DNA of 14,145 bases, from positions 1-14,145 of the forward strand of contig QNBZ01000007.1 of the NCBI GenBank assembly GCA_003644295.1, written 5' to 3'. The DNA is from Planctomycetota bacterium. GTDB taxonomy: Bacteria > Planctomycetota > Phycisphaerae > Sedimentisphaerales > Anaerobacaceae. The position numbers were made by a program, and so were the translations under genes. Below the pieces are notes generated by a model. The model searched no databases. It was not told the DNA's origin and saw nothing but the letters and a program-made list of their open reading frames with translations. This document shows, piece after piece, positions 7,926 through 14,145 of the stretch (positions within the stretch are counted from its first letter, which is position 1; each line of letters opens with the position of its first letter).

Positions 7926-8069
7926 ATGCTCTGTTGAAAACATGTCATTTCGACCGGAGTGAGCAAAGTGAACGAATCGGAGAAATCTGTTTTTTAATAG
8001 ATTTCTCGACTTCGGACTCTGCGAGTCCTTTGCTCGAAATGACCGAAGCAGAAGTTTTCTACAAAGCAT
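7926..8069. mobile_element. MITE-like palindromic element between flgF and flgG
   Basis: The segment folds back on itself at three levels. The outer arms ATGCTCTGTTGAAAAC (7926-7941) and its partner (8054-8069) match at 14 of 16 positions. The next arms, GTCATTTCGA (7944-7953) and TCGAAATGAC (8034-8043), are perfect. The inner arms, CGGAGAAATCT (7978-7988) and AGATTTCTCG (7999-8008), pair with one bulge around a T-rich loop. The arms look like two inverted, diverged copies of a GTCATTTCGAGC...CGAGAAATCT repeat that I recognise as a widespread non-coding family. A smaller GGACTC-TGC-GAGTCC hairpin (8014-8028) sits in one arm. ATAATCAAT occurs on both flanks (7917-7925, 8068-8076), like a target duplication. 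It encodes no protein, and the 61-codon frame across it is a by-product. Confidence 0.7.
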
Positions 8070-8095
8070 AATCAATAATCAATAATCAATAATCA
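8068..8095. repeat. Tandem repeat, four copies of ATAATCA
   Basis: Four perfect head-to-tail copies of a 7-bp unit lie directly after the palindromic element and a few bases from the flgF stop. A further copy of the unit occurs on the other side of the element (7917-7923), so the element may have inserted into the repeat, or the repeat may have grown from its flank. Copy number could vary by slippage, but no coding sequence would be affected. Confidence 0.85.
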
Positions 8096-8100
8096 ATCGA

Positions 8101-8835
8101 TCAGCCCATAGCTACGCTTATGATGCTCTTCGAAGTATCTTTTTTGGCAGAGACGAACTTCATATTCGCTTCGTAAAGCCGGGACACCATTATCATATCC
8201 ACCAGCTCTTCGACCATCTGCACATTAGAGGATTCCTGAAAACCCTGTTTGACAATCAGATGTTCAGCCGTCTCCGGCTCATCCAGCCCTATAGGGGCCT
8301 GGAAGCAGTTTGTTCCTACCGAAACCAGTTCATTTTCATTATCACTGAAATCCACAAGTCTGAATTTACCTACGGCAGCACCGCCTGCGCTGATGTTTCC
8401 ATCGCTCGATACATTTAACTGCGATAGTCCGACATTCGGAGGTATCGAGATGGCCCCTGCCTGGCCGGCCACAATTCTTCCCGCTGAATCCACCAGTTGA
8501 TTATCCTGATTCAGGCGGAACATTCCATTGCGAGTGTAAAGCGGGCCTTTGGGCGTTTCTATCACAAAGAAACCTTTACCGCACAATGCAAAGTCCAGCG
8601 GACGTCCCGTCCTGACAATCTCGCCTTGCGAGAAATCAAAAGTTGCGCTCGAATTGATTTTTCCGCCGACTTCCGCTTTCGTTCCTGCCCCCTGAGCCAT
8701 AAGGCTTTTTGAAAACGTGTTGCACCTGCGTTTGTATCCAACGGTACCCACGTTGGCCAGATTGTGAGCGATAATATTAAATTCCCGCGTTAATCCGTTG
8801 ATTCTTGAACCGATTTGAGTTGTAATTTCCGACAT
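8101..8835 (-). CDS. flgF: Flagellar proximal rod protein FlgF
   Basis: FlgF is a single-turn component of the rod. The 244-residue protein has the shared rod/hook N-terminus FNIIAHNLANVGTVGYKRR (19-37), the core GEIVRTGRPLDFALCGKGFF (71-90), and the C-terminal ESSNVQMVEELVDMIMVSRL (201-220). It is shorter and more divergent than the neighbouring FlgG, as expected for FlgF. Its ATG lies one base after the stop of the PilZ gene, with GGGAG just upstream, so the two are translationally linked. The operon spacing breaks after this gene because of the repeat element. Confidence 0.9.
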   Translation of the reverse strand: MSEITTQIGSRINGLTREFNIIAHNLANVGTVGYKRRCNTFSKSLMAQGAGTKAEVGGKINSSATFDFSQGEIVRTGRPLDFALCGKGFFVIETPKGPLYTRNGMFRLNQDNQLVDSAGRIVAGQAGAISIPPNVGLSQLNVSSDGNISAGGAAVGKFRLVDFSDNENELVSVGTNCFQAPIGLDEPETAEHLIVKQGFQESSNVQMVEELVDMIMVSRLYEANMKFVSAKKDTSKSIISVAMG

Positions 8836-8836
8836 T

Positions 8837-10111
8837 TTACGCTCCCTGTATAGCCATTGGCTCTTCTGTATTCCCGACGTTGCCTCTCAGCGAAGCCGCA
8901 TTGGTGGCACGAATCAGCTCATCGACATCCGAATCACTAAGCCCTGTCAACTCAACCGCTATTGACAAGCCATCTTGCGCATCATTGATGCGTTTAACCT
9001 CTCCAATTTCTTCCACTATTCCGATATCCTGTATTATTTTCAGCATCGCTGCACTGCTGTCGCTCTGCTCGCTAATTGGCTTCTGTCCTTTTCCTTCCTC
9101 CAACTCAAACGCCACCAGCACTCTGTCGCCGGCATTTATTTCAAGCGAAGTATCTATACGCAGGCCTGGACCGCCCAGCTCCGTGATAACTGCTGGCACA
9201 AACTCCGGCGGCCCCCACGTCCGGCTGGGAGCATTTGCGGAACTTTGCTGCGATTCAAAACTACCCTCTTTGGCAACGGTTCTTGCAAACGGAAACCTCG
9301 CTATGAAAGCCGGATTCTTTACCGGAACACGCAGAAAACTGCGACGATTAATAAACCGCACATTATCGCTGTGTTCCAAAACAAGAACGTCGTCTTTTGA
9401 ACTAATCACGGAAACATCAAACTCCCAGACCGAAGCGCCGAAATAATAATGCGCACGCCATAACTCATCGGCGCCGCCTTCTAACGGCGCCGCCAATCTG
9501 ACCGTCAAGCCCATATCGTCATTTTTTATAACTGTGGACTCAATATCCTCTGAACCGTGAGCCAGCCGGCGTGTTATGCGAACTTCTTTGCCTATGGGGA
9601 TTTGCCTGCTGCTCAGTTTTTTAGAACTCATCATCAGGCCTATTGAGGAAAGTGGCTTCTTCTTAAAGCCAAGCTTTTCCCGCAGAAAAGACAATTCGGT
9701 TTTCAACGGTACATTTACTTCAGCTCCCCGATGTGCGAGATTTTCCTTTATTATCCTGGCGGCTCCAATGTCAAAAGCGGCACTCAAAGTGAAAATCGAT
9801 TCACTTCGTTTAAGCCCCGCGTAATTTGCTATAGCCAGCAGAATTCGGCGTTCACGTTTGCTCAAGCCCCTTTCCTCTGAGTATTCAGCAAATGACCGCT
9901 CGGTAAAATCCCGTTCCTGTATCTTTTGACGATGCTTAGTTATCAAAATAGACACGGTTAATATAGTTACCGTTGCCACTATTATCAGGATAAACAGTAA
10001 TACAGTTAAGAAGTCGGCATTAAACCGGCGTGCCGCCGACCAACGCTGCACCGGCGTCAGCGCCAAAATAATGATGTTGAAAACTGCTGCTATTAGAGGC
10101 ATCACCATCAT
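8837..10111 (-). CDS. Membrane-anchored YcgR-like PilZ domain protein
   Basis: PilZ proteins bind cyclic-di-GMP, and YcgR types act as flagellar brakes. The 424-residue protein has a strong membrane segment at about 35-58 and a weaker hydrophobic stretch at 5-18. A helical region (64-125) contains SEERGLSKRERRILLAIAN (78-96), like the N-terminal regions of membrane-bound PilZ proteins in spirochaetes and others. A YcgR-type N-barrel is likely at about 168-250. The PilZ arginine motif RRSFLR lies at 256-261, but the second motif, normally D/NxSxxG, reads TELGGPG (310-316). The segments at 282-300 and 340-352 look unstructured. It begins 16 bp after flgE and ends 1 bp before flgF, so it is part of the hook-rod operon. 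The family is inferred from motifs; its ligand and partner are not shown. The N-terminus has ATG at codons 1, 2 and 4. Confidence 0.75.
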   Translation of the reverse strand: MMVMPLIAAVFNIIILALTPVQRWSAARRFNADFLTVLLFILIIVATVTILTVSILITKHRQKIQERDFTERSFAEYSEERGLSKRERRILLAIANYAGLKRSESIFTLSAAFDIGAARIIKENLAHRGAEVNVPLKTELSFLREKLGFKKKPLSSIGLMMSSKKLSSRQIPIGKEVRITRRLAHGSEDIESTVIKNDDMGLTVRLAAPLEGGADELWRAHYYFGASVWEFDVSVISSKDDVLVLEHSDNVRFINRRSFLRVPVKNPAFIARFPFARTVAKEGSFESQQSSANAPSRTWGPPEFVPAVITELGGPGLRIDTSLEINAGDRVLVAFELEEGKGQKPISEQSDSSAAMLKIIQDIGIVEEIGEVKRINDAQDGLSIAVELTGLSDSDVDELIRATNAASLRGNVGNTEEPMAIQGA

Positions 10112-10127
10112 ATTAAAATTCTACTTA

Positions 10128-11798
10128 CTATCTGATAAGACTGGTCAGTTCTCTGAGTATATCATTCGCAACTCTGATGGTTCTGGCGTTTGCCTGAAAA
10201 CCGTTTTGAGCTTGAATCATATTGACAAACTCGCTCGCCACATCAGCGTTGGATTTTTCCAGCGCCCCGCCGTGAACGGTACCGGCACCGCCGGTCATAG
10301 CTTGGGTAGCTACCGCTTCACCTGAGTTGGCCGAAGGAATGAAGTATCCACCGCCGATATTTTCCAGGCCAGATGTGTTTTGAAATAGCGCTATCTGTAT
10401 GGTGGCGATATTTTTCTTGATACCATTGGAGAAAGCGCCGATAAGGATGCCCTCGTTGTTGACCGAGACAGTTGAAAGCATACCTGCCTCATAACCGTCT
10501 TGTTCTCTGGCTACCGCCGTGGAATTGCCGGCAAACTGTGTCAAACCATCTAACTGGCCTACCGTACCAAGAGACATCGCAAGTGTTTGTGGAGTAGAAG
10601 TATCATGTGCGAAGGTTACTTTGAATTGAGCTGTATCGCCGGTCGTGGAATTTAAGCCGGAATAAGAACCATCGCCGGCGTCAAATTCTATACCTTCGAT
10701 TCGACGGTCTCCAAAGTTTATTCCATCAATATCGCCGGTGATTGACGTCAGAACCATATCCCAGGTATTGGCGGTATCTGTTCGTACAAATGCACCTGAT
10801 AGAACGTGTTTGCCACCTTGGGAGTCATAAACTGTGATATTGATGCTTTTGACCTCATCTCCGCCGACGGTGGATACCTCAAAATACCCTGGTGTTGTCA
10901 GCGTGCCATCGCCGGTATACGAAAAGTTTATATCCGATTTGCTGTAACCGCTGGCCGCATCGGTTACCTTTATCTTGCCGTTACTCAAAGAAGCTGTAGC
11001 ATTGCTGCCAAGAACGGTATTAAGCTGGTCAACAAGGTCGCCTAATGTGGTGTCGGCATCAACGGAAAGCGTCAAATCGCTGGTGTAGGCATCACCGTTC
11101 GGGTCGTAACCGGCAATTGTAATGGTCCCTGAAGTTAAAGTCCCGCTGTATTGGTCGAGGTCGGCAATTTTGCTGGTTAAACTGGCCGCCGTACCGTTAT
11201 CGACAGTGTAAGCTATATCCGAGGTCAACACGTTAGTCTGTGTTGTTGGAAGTGTCGCATCGGCACTGAGGTTACCGGTAACCTTCACTTCTGTCGTAGC
11301 ATTCGCAGCCATCGCCACATCGTATGGAACACTAATATCACTATCGCCGGCTGTCTGGAAACCGTCGCTTTCGCCTACCGAACCGATTCGCTGTACCGTG
11401 TAGCCGGTGGCTGGGTCAACTAAATTCGAATTTGCATCAACTGCAAATGCTCCAGCGCGAGTGTAGATATTTTGTGAGCCGTCACTCAGTACAAAATAAC
11501 CTTCGCCTTCCAGCGCCAAGTCCAAAGGGTTGCCTGTGTTCACGATATTACCCTGTGCCATATTGGGGGCTATGCCGGATACTCCGACGCCGCTGCCCAT
11601 CTGCTGAGGGTTTGTACCGCCGACCGTAGAAGTCGGCTGCGACGCCTTTTTTATCGTCTCACTAAGCAGTTCGGAAAAGGTTATCCTGCTTGACTTAAAA
11701 GCGATAGTATTAACATTAGCCAGGTTATTACCAGCTATATCAAGCATTTTTTGGTGGGCCTGCAGTCCCGTAACTCCTGCTGACAATGCAAAACTCAT
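10128..11798 (-). CDS. flgE: Flagellar hook protein FlgE
   Basis: FlgE polymerises into the hook that joins rod and filament. The 556 residues open with KMLDIAGNNLANVNTIAFKS (17-36), then GNIVNTGNPLDLALEGEGYF (83-102) and YTRAGAFAVDANSNLVDPAT (112-131). They close with the family's C-terminal helix, GALEKSNADVASEFVNMIQA (511-530). It is about 150 residues longer than enterobacterial FlgE, with the extra length in a variable surface region (about 165-400). That region includes an IN-type unit with VDADTTLGDLVDQLNTVLGS (246-265). There is no cysteine, so the lysinoalanine cross-link known for spirochaete FlgE is not possible. AAGGAG lies 8 bases before the ATG. It follows flgD by 34 bp. Confidence 0.97.
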   Translation of the reverse strand: MSFALSAGVTGLQAHQKMLDIAGNNLANVNTIAFKSSRITFSELLSETIKKASQPTSTVGGTNPQQMGSGVGVSGIAPNMAQGNIVNTGNPLDLALEGEGYFVLSDGSQNIYTRAGAFAVDANSNLVDPATGYTVQRIGSVGESDGFQTAGDSDISVPYDVAMAANATTEVKVTGNLSADATLPTTQTNVLTSDIAYTVDNGTAASLTSKIADLDQYSGTLTSGTITIAGYDPNGDAYTSDLTLSVDADTTLGDLVDQLNTVLGSNATASLSNGKIKVTDAASGYSKSDINFSYTGDGTLTTPGYFEVSTVGGDEVKSINITVYDSQGGKHVLSGAFVRTDTANTWDMVLTSITGDIDGINFGDRRIEGIEFDAGDGSYSGLNSTTGDTAQFKVTFAHDTSTPQTLAMSLGTVGQLDGLTQFAGNSTAVAREQDGYEAGMLSTVSVNNEGILIGAFSNGIKKNIATIQIALFQNTSGLENIGGGYFIPSANSGEAVATQAMTGGAGTVHGGALEKSNADVASEFVNMIQAQNGFQANARTIRVANDILRELTSLIR

Positions 11799-11832
11799 CT
11801 TGGTTTCTCCTTATATCTTTCTCTTGATTCTT

Positions 11833-12252
11833 CTACTGATTTTGGTTCTCTACCAACAGTACGGCGCCCAAGCCGAGCGTGTATTCACTTACTTCTTCGC
11901 CATCGTACACTTTGACTCCCAAAAGCGTTTCACCTGTCTCAGGGTCATTAAATACCGACTCAACAGTGCCAACCTTCTTTTCTAACGCACCGGTTTGCTC
12001 ATCCGTCGAATAGAATGTAACATTCTTGCCCAACAATGAATTGGCGTAGTCGCGATTAACAGTAGTAAGAACATCCGCAAAACTTGAGTTCATCTGCTCA
12101 AGCTGTTGTAATTGTGAGAACTGTGCTAATTGAGAAGCCATTTCATTATTGTTCAACGGTTCCAGCGGATTCTGATTTTGAAGCTGCGTTATCAGAAGCT
12201 TCATATAATCCGTTTGTATGTCGCTTGCCGACGCCGTCGCTGATATACTCAT
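11833..12252 (-). CDS. flgD: Flagellar hook assembly scaffold FlgD, short form
   Basis: FlgD caps the growing hook and guides FlgE polymerisation, and is then discarded. The conserved N-terminal part is clear: YMKLLITQLQNQNPLEPLNN (16-35) and MASQLAQFSQLQQLEQMN (38-55). At 139 residues it is far shorter than the 231-residue enterobacterial protein. Only a small beta-rich domain follows (about 70-135), so the usual Tudor/Ig-like pair is reduced to one. It is the first gene of the operon, with AAAGGTGA upstream of the ATG and a sigma-54 promoter (12311-12326) about 60 bp upstream. Confidence 0.94.
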   Translation of the reverse strand: MSISATASASDIQTDYMKLLITQLQNQNPLEPLNNNEMASQLAQFSQLQQLEQMNSSFADVLTTVNRDYANSLLGKNVTFYSTDEQTGALEKKVGTVESVFNDPETGETLLGVKVYDGEEVSEYTLGLGAVLLVENQNQ

Positions 12253-12310
12253 AAGCTTTCACCTTTTCAAAAAAAGTTTCTTTTTCCGCAAAAGCACCAA
12301 TCAACAATAG

Positions 12311-12326
12311 TGCAATTACTGTGCCA
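12311..12326 (-). promoter_or_regulatory. Sigma-54 (RpoN) promoter of the flgD-flgL operon
   Basis: The minus strand reads TGGCAC-AGTAA-TTGCA, a match to TGGCAC-N5-TTGCW at every fixed position and with correct spacing. Transcription should begin near 12300, giving a leader of about 48 bases before the flgD ATG. It lies between the operon and a divergent gene for a sigma-54 activator. Flagellar hook and rod operons driven by RpoN are well known in other bacteria (established knowledge); that this activator serves this promoter is inference. Confidence 0.9.
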
Positions 12327-12335
12327 GATTAAAAT

Positions 12336-12349
12336 CAGAACCGGTTTTG
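12336..12349. promoter_or_regulatory. Near-palindrome CAGAACCGGTTTTG beside the flgD promoter
   Basis: The core AACCGGTT is a perfect 8-bp palindrome, and the 14-bp site is symmetric except at one base pair position. It begins 10 bp upstream of the -24 element. It may be an operator or part of an activator site, though enhancer sites for sigma-54 activators usually lie further away. No second copy was seen upstream of the left-hand promoter. Confidence 0.3.
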
Positions 12350-12437
12350 CGACAGATAACTTCTTGCCGTAACAGCCGTTAAGGAGAATAAAAAATTGGC
12401 CAAACACTTAAATCCACTGACACCCCTTCCAGATGGA

Positions 12438-12477
12438 GTCCTTGCGAAGGACAATTTTTCCTGCATCCCGGAAAATT
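12438..12477. repeat. Two adjacent hairpins in the flgD-regulator intergenic region
   Basis: GTCCTT-GCG-AAGGAC (12438-12452) is a perfect 6-bp stem with a 3-nt loop. It abuts a second inverted repeat, AATTTTTCC (12453-12461) with GGAAAATT (12470-12477), which pairs with one bulged T. Read on the plus strand, the first stem is followed by five Ts, which resembles a short intrinsic terminator, but no plus-strand gene precedes it. It could shield the regulator from read-through or be part of an unrecognised RNA. Confidence 0.4.
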
Positions 12478-12573
12478 CTGCCGCTTTCCTTTTGACTTGA
12501 TACACATTAAATACCAATCGTTACTCCGACATATACGGTGTCATCAGGTATATCTTTGAAAAAAGTAAAGCAG

Positions 12574-12586
12574 CGTCCCATAAAAA
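12574..12586 (+). repeat. Direct repeat copy 1, CGTCCCATAAAAA
   Basis: An exact 13-bp direct repeat of the sequence at 12698-12710 lies in the non-coding stretch between flgD and the regulator (12253-12823). The two copies are 124 bp apart and in the same orientation. They lie about 250 and 370 bp upstream of the flgD promoter and 114 to 240 bp upstream of the regulator start. They could be enhancer sites or remnants of a mobile sequence. Confidence 0.5.
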
Positions 12587-12697
12587 CTATACTGCGTTTC
12601 CGCCAATTTTAATCTCTTGTCTTTCAAACCGTCCGATAAACTTACTCTACAAAACCAACTCATCTTTCTTGCCAACAAACCAGTGACATTATTGGCC

Positions 12698-12710
12698 CGT
12701 CCCATAAAAA
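12698..12710 (+). repeat. Direct repeat copy 2, CGTCCCATAAAAA
   Basis: This is the second exact copy of the 13-bp repeat found at 12574-12586. It lies 30 bp upstream of the possible -35 box of the regulator gene. The bases on either side of the two copies are not related beyond the repeat, apart from a shared run of As. Confidence 0.5.
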
Positions 12711-12739
12711 AATTAAAGTTGTCGCCGCTTATGTGACGA

Positions 12740-12767
12740 TTAACTGGACACCTTATGATGGTAATAT
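12740..12767 (+). promoter_or_regulatory. Possible sigma-70-type promoter of the regulator gene
   Basis: TTAACT (12740-12745), 16 bases, then TAATAT (12762-12767) preceded by TG as in an extended -10 box. Each hexamer matches its consensus at four of six positions. It would give a leader of about 50 bases. It is the best plus-strand candidate seen between flgD and the regulator, and no sigma-54 element was found on that strand. Weak boxes like these are common by chance. Confidence 0.3.
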
Positions 12768-12823
12768 CTATGTAACAAAAAAAGAAAATATCCTGGGGGC
12801 AACGTTTATGACTTCGTTGCAGA

Positions 12824-14145
12824 ATGAATTTACACAGAGTTGTTACAGTAGGTAAAGAAACAGAAGTTCATCAGTTAGCTCGCCAGATTAGCAGGGATGT
12901 ATTTGCAGCCGACGACTTACACGAGGCCCTGGATATTGTTGAGACAATTGAACCGGATTTAGTTCTTTTTGACCATCGCTTCAACCCAAACCACATCCGT
13001 GAATTCCTCGAAACGGCCGATAAAAATTCAAATGTTCACGTTGTAGTAGTTGGCACAGATGAAAACGACGCAGAAGCATCCGCAGAGTTTATACGTAATG
13101 GGGCCTATGACTATCTGCGGGGAAAGCGGGACCACCACCGGCTGAACCAGATTGTAGAACGAATAAAAAATAAACTTAAAGCCGGCACCTCTAAGAAAAA
13201 CGTAGTTGATTTTTTTGCTGACGATTTGTCCGCATCGGTCCGTATGGCTGGCCGCAGCAAGGCAATACTTGATGCTCTTAAAATGATTAAAGTTGTCTCC
13301 GGCAGTCGATGCAATCCGGTCTTGATAGTCGGAGAAACGGGCACAGGCAAAGAGTTGGCAGCCAGGGCAGTGCATACTCTAAGACATCCGGACAAGCCGT
13401 TTGTAGCTGTAAATTGTGCGGCTCTCACCGCAAACCTGTTAGAAAGTGAGCTTTTTGGCCACGTCAGAGGCGCTTTTACAGGAGCCGACCAGGAAAAAAC
13501 AGGGCTTTTAGAATTAGCAGATACCGGAACTATTTTTCTTGATGAAATAAGCGAAATGCCGGTGAACCTACAGGCCAAATTGCTGCGCATACTTCAGGAA
13601 AAAACCTTCCGAAAAGTCGGAGGTACCAAAGATATCGCCTGTAAAGCAACGATAATAACATCGAGCAATCGCAATCTCAAAGATGAAGTACAAGCCAATC
13701 GCTTCCGGCGTGACCTGTATTATCGCCTGAATATCTGTCCTATCACTATGGCGCCGCTCAGGTCGCCGGAGCGGAGAAAAGACATTCGGCTTCTGGCCAA
13801 TTACTTCCTCAAAACTACAACTATTTACCCGGAAGGGACCGCTCAAATCAGCTCGATAACCAATCTGGCAATTGAAGCTTTACAGCAGCACGATTGGCCA
13901 GGCAATGTCCGAGAACTACAAAATGTCATCGACAGGGCAATACTTTTAGAAACAACGGACAAAATTGGCTTAAGCAGCATCGTAATCGACCCCGCCGAAT
14001 ATAGCGATTTATCCGGGCGTCCAACATCGAAGCGTATCAATGACCTCTCACTGGCAAAAGCGGAACGTGAACTGATTATACGTGCTTTGCGGGAAACCGG
14101 CTGGCAGAAAACCAGGGCCGCCGCCCTTCTCAACATAACAAGGGC
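12824..14145 (+). CDS. Sigma-54-dependent flagellar transcriptional activator, partial
   Basis: This enhancer-binding protein uses ATP to open RpoN promoters. The 440 visible residues comprise a receiver-like N-terminal domain (about 1-118), an AAA+ domain (about 140-375) and the start of a Fis-type helix-turn-helix (about 408 onward), cut by the window edge. Visible motifs are Walker A GETGTGKE (170-177), the sigma-54 contact loop GAFTGA (216-221), Walker B TIFLDE (236-241), arginine-finger region FRRDLYYRLN (294-303) and WPGNVREL (358-365). In the receiver, Asp50 (DLVLFDHRF) fits the phosphorylation site. The acidic pair expected near residues 9-12 is GK, and the switch Lys-Pro reads GKR (100-102), so phosphorylation is doubtful. 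This resembles FleQ/FlrA more than NtrC. The ATG is the first start after an in-frame TGA at 12809; no good Shine-Dalgarno is present. It is transcribed away from the flg operon it probably controls. Confidence 0.93.
   Translation, partial: MNLHRVVTVGKETEVHQLARQISRDVFAADDLHEALDIVETIEPDLVLFDHRFNPNHIREFLETADKNSNVHVVVVGTDENDAEASAEFIRNGAYDYLRGKRDHHRLNQIVERIKNKLKAGTSKKNVVDFFADDLSASVRMAGRSKAILDALKMIKVVSGSRCNPVLIVGETGTGKELAARAVHTLRHPDKPFVAVNCAALTANLLESELFGHVRGAFTGADQEKTGLLELADTGTIFLDEISEMPVNLQAKLLRILQEKTFRKVGGTKDIACKATIITSSNRNLKDEVQANRFRRDLYYRLNICPITMAPLRSPERRKDIRLLANYFLKTTTIYPEGTAQISSITNLAIEALQQHDWPGNVRELQNVIDRAILLETTDKIGLSSIVIDPAEYSDLSGRPTSKRINDLSLAKAERELIIRALRETGWQKTRAAALLNITR

Noticed and set aside
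7890..8075. 61-codon minus-strand frame between flgG and flgF
   Set aside because: It lies across the palindromic element, its peptide reflects the inverted arms, and it has no ribosome site or family resemblance.
9270..9290. TGGCA...TTGC pattern on the plus strand
   Set aside because: The spacing is one base too long for RpoN, and it lies antisense within the PilZ coding region.
8880..9446. 188-codon plus-strand frame inside the PilZ gene
   Set aside because: It is the reverse of a real coding frame, with Ser-rich shadow composition and no start signals.
10650..11350. Repeated ATCGCCGG octamer in flgE and flgI
   Set aside because: The copies encode recurring Thr/Ala-Gly-Asp turns in beta-rich surface regions, so protein composition explains them; they show no regular spacing.
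12335..12517. 60-codon minus-strand frame upstream of flgD
   Set aside because: It covers the twin hairpins and the region next to the sigma-54 promoter, has no ribosome binding site, and resembles no family.
13111..13590. 159-codon minus-strand frame inside the regulator gene
   Set aside because: It is antisense to the conserved AAA+ domain, whose motifs fix the plus-strand frame.
1..14145. CRISPR array, tRNA or rRNA genes, transposase genes
   Set aside because: No regular direct repeats with spacers, no cloverleaf or rRNA-like segments, and no transposase-like reading frames were seen.

Overview
The window is a single flagellar locus from a diderm (Gram-negative) bacterium. Twelve genes lie head to tail on the minus strand and build the hook, the distal rod, the P and L rings and the hook-filament junction. 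A divergent plus-strand gene encodes a sigma-54 (RpoN) enhancer-binding protein that runs off the right edge. P-ring and L-ring genes show an outer membrane. Moderate GC, AT-rich filler repeats between genes and a hairpin repeat of the GTCATTTCGA type made me think of a Planctomycetota (Phycisphaerae-like) genome. That assignment is inference and was not tested.

Layout in transcription order on the minus strand, right to left: flgD (hook scaffold), flgE (hook), a membrane-anchored YcgR/PilZ-like protein, flgF (proximal rod), a 224-bp gap holding a MITE-like palindrome and a tandem repeat, flgG (distal rod), flgA (P-ring chaperone), flgH (L ring), flgI (P ring), a short rod-binding-only flgJ, a FlgN-like chaperone, flgK and flgL (junction proteins). 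Apart from the flgF-flgG gap, genes are separated by 1 to 39 bp, or overlap by 4 bp at flgJ/flgN, so they read as one operon.

Control: a full-match -24/-12 element (TGGCAC-N5-TTGCA) sits about 60 bp upstream of flgD. A second, nearly identical element sits at the far left, downstream of flgL. It points out of the window toward a gene whose Shine-Dalgarno AGGAG forms the very edge of the sequence; that gene may be a flagellin. The divergent regulator has the full AAA+ sigma-54 activation machinery, including GAFTGA, but a receiver-like N-terminus missing the acidic pair and the usual Lys-Pro. It resembles FleQ/FlrA-type flagellar master regulators and is the natural candidate to fire both promoters. 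The PilZ protein inside the operon suggests that cyclic-di-GMP feeds into motility here.

Nothing in the window is a clearly new kind of system. The most informative points are the paired sigma-54 promoters beside an atypical activator, the PilZ gene placed between hook and rod genes, a FlgH with no cysteine and hence no lipid anchor, and a hairpin repeat that interrupts the operon.
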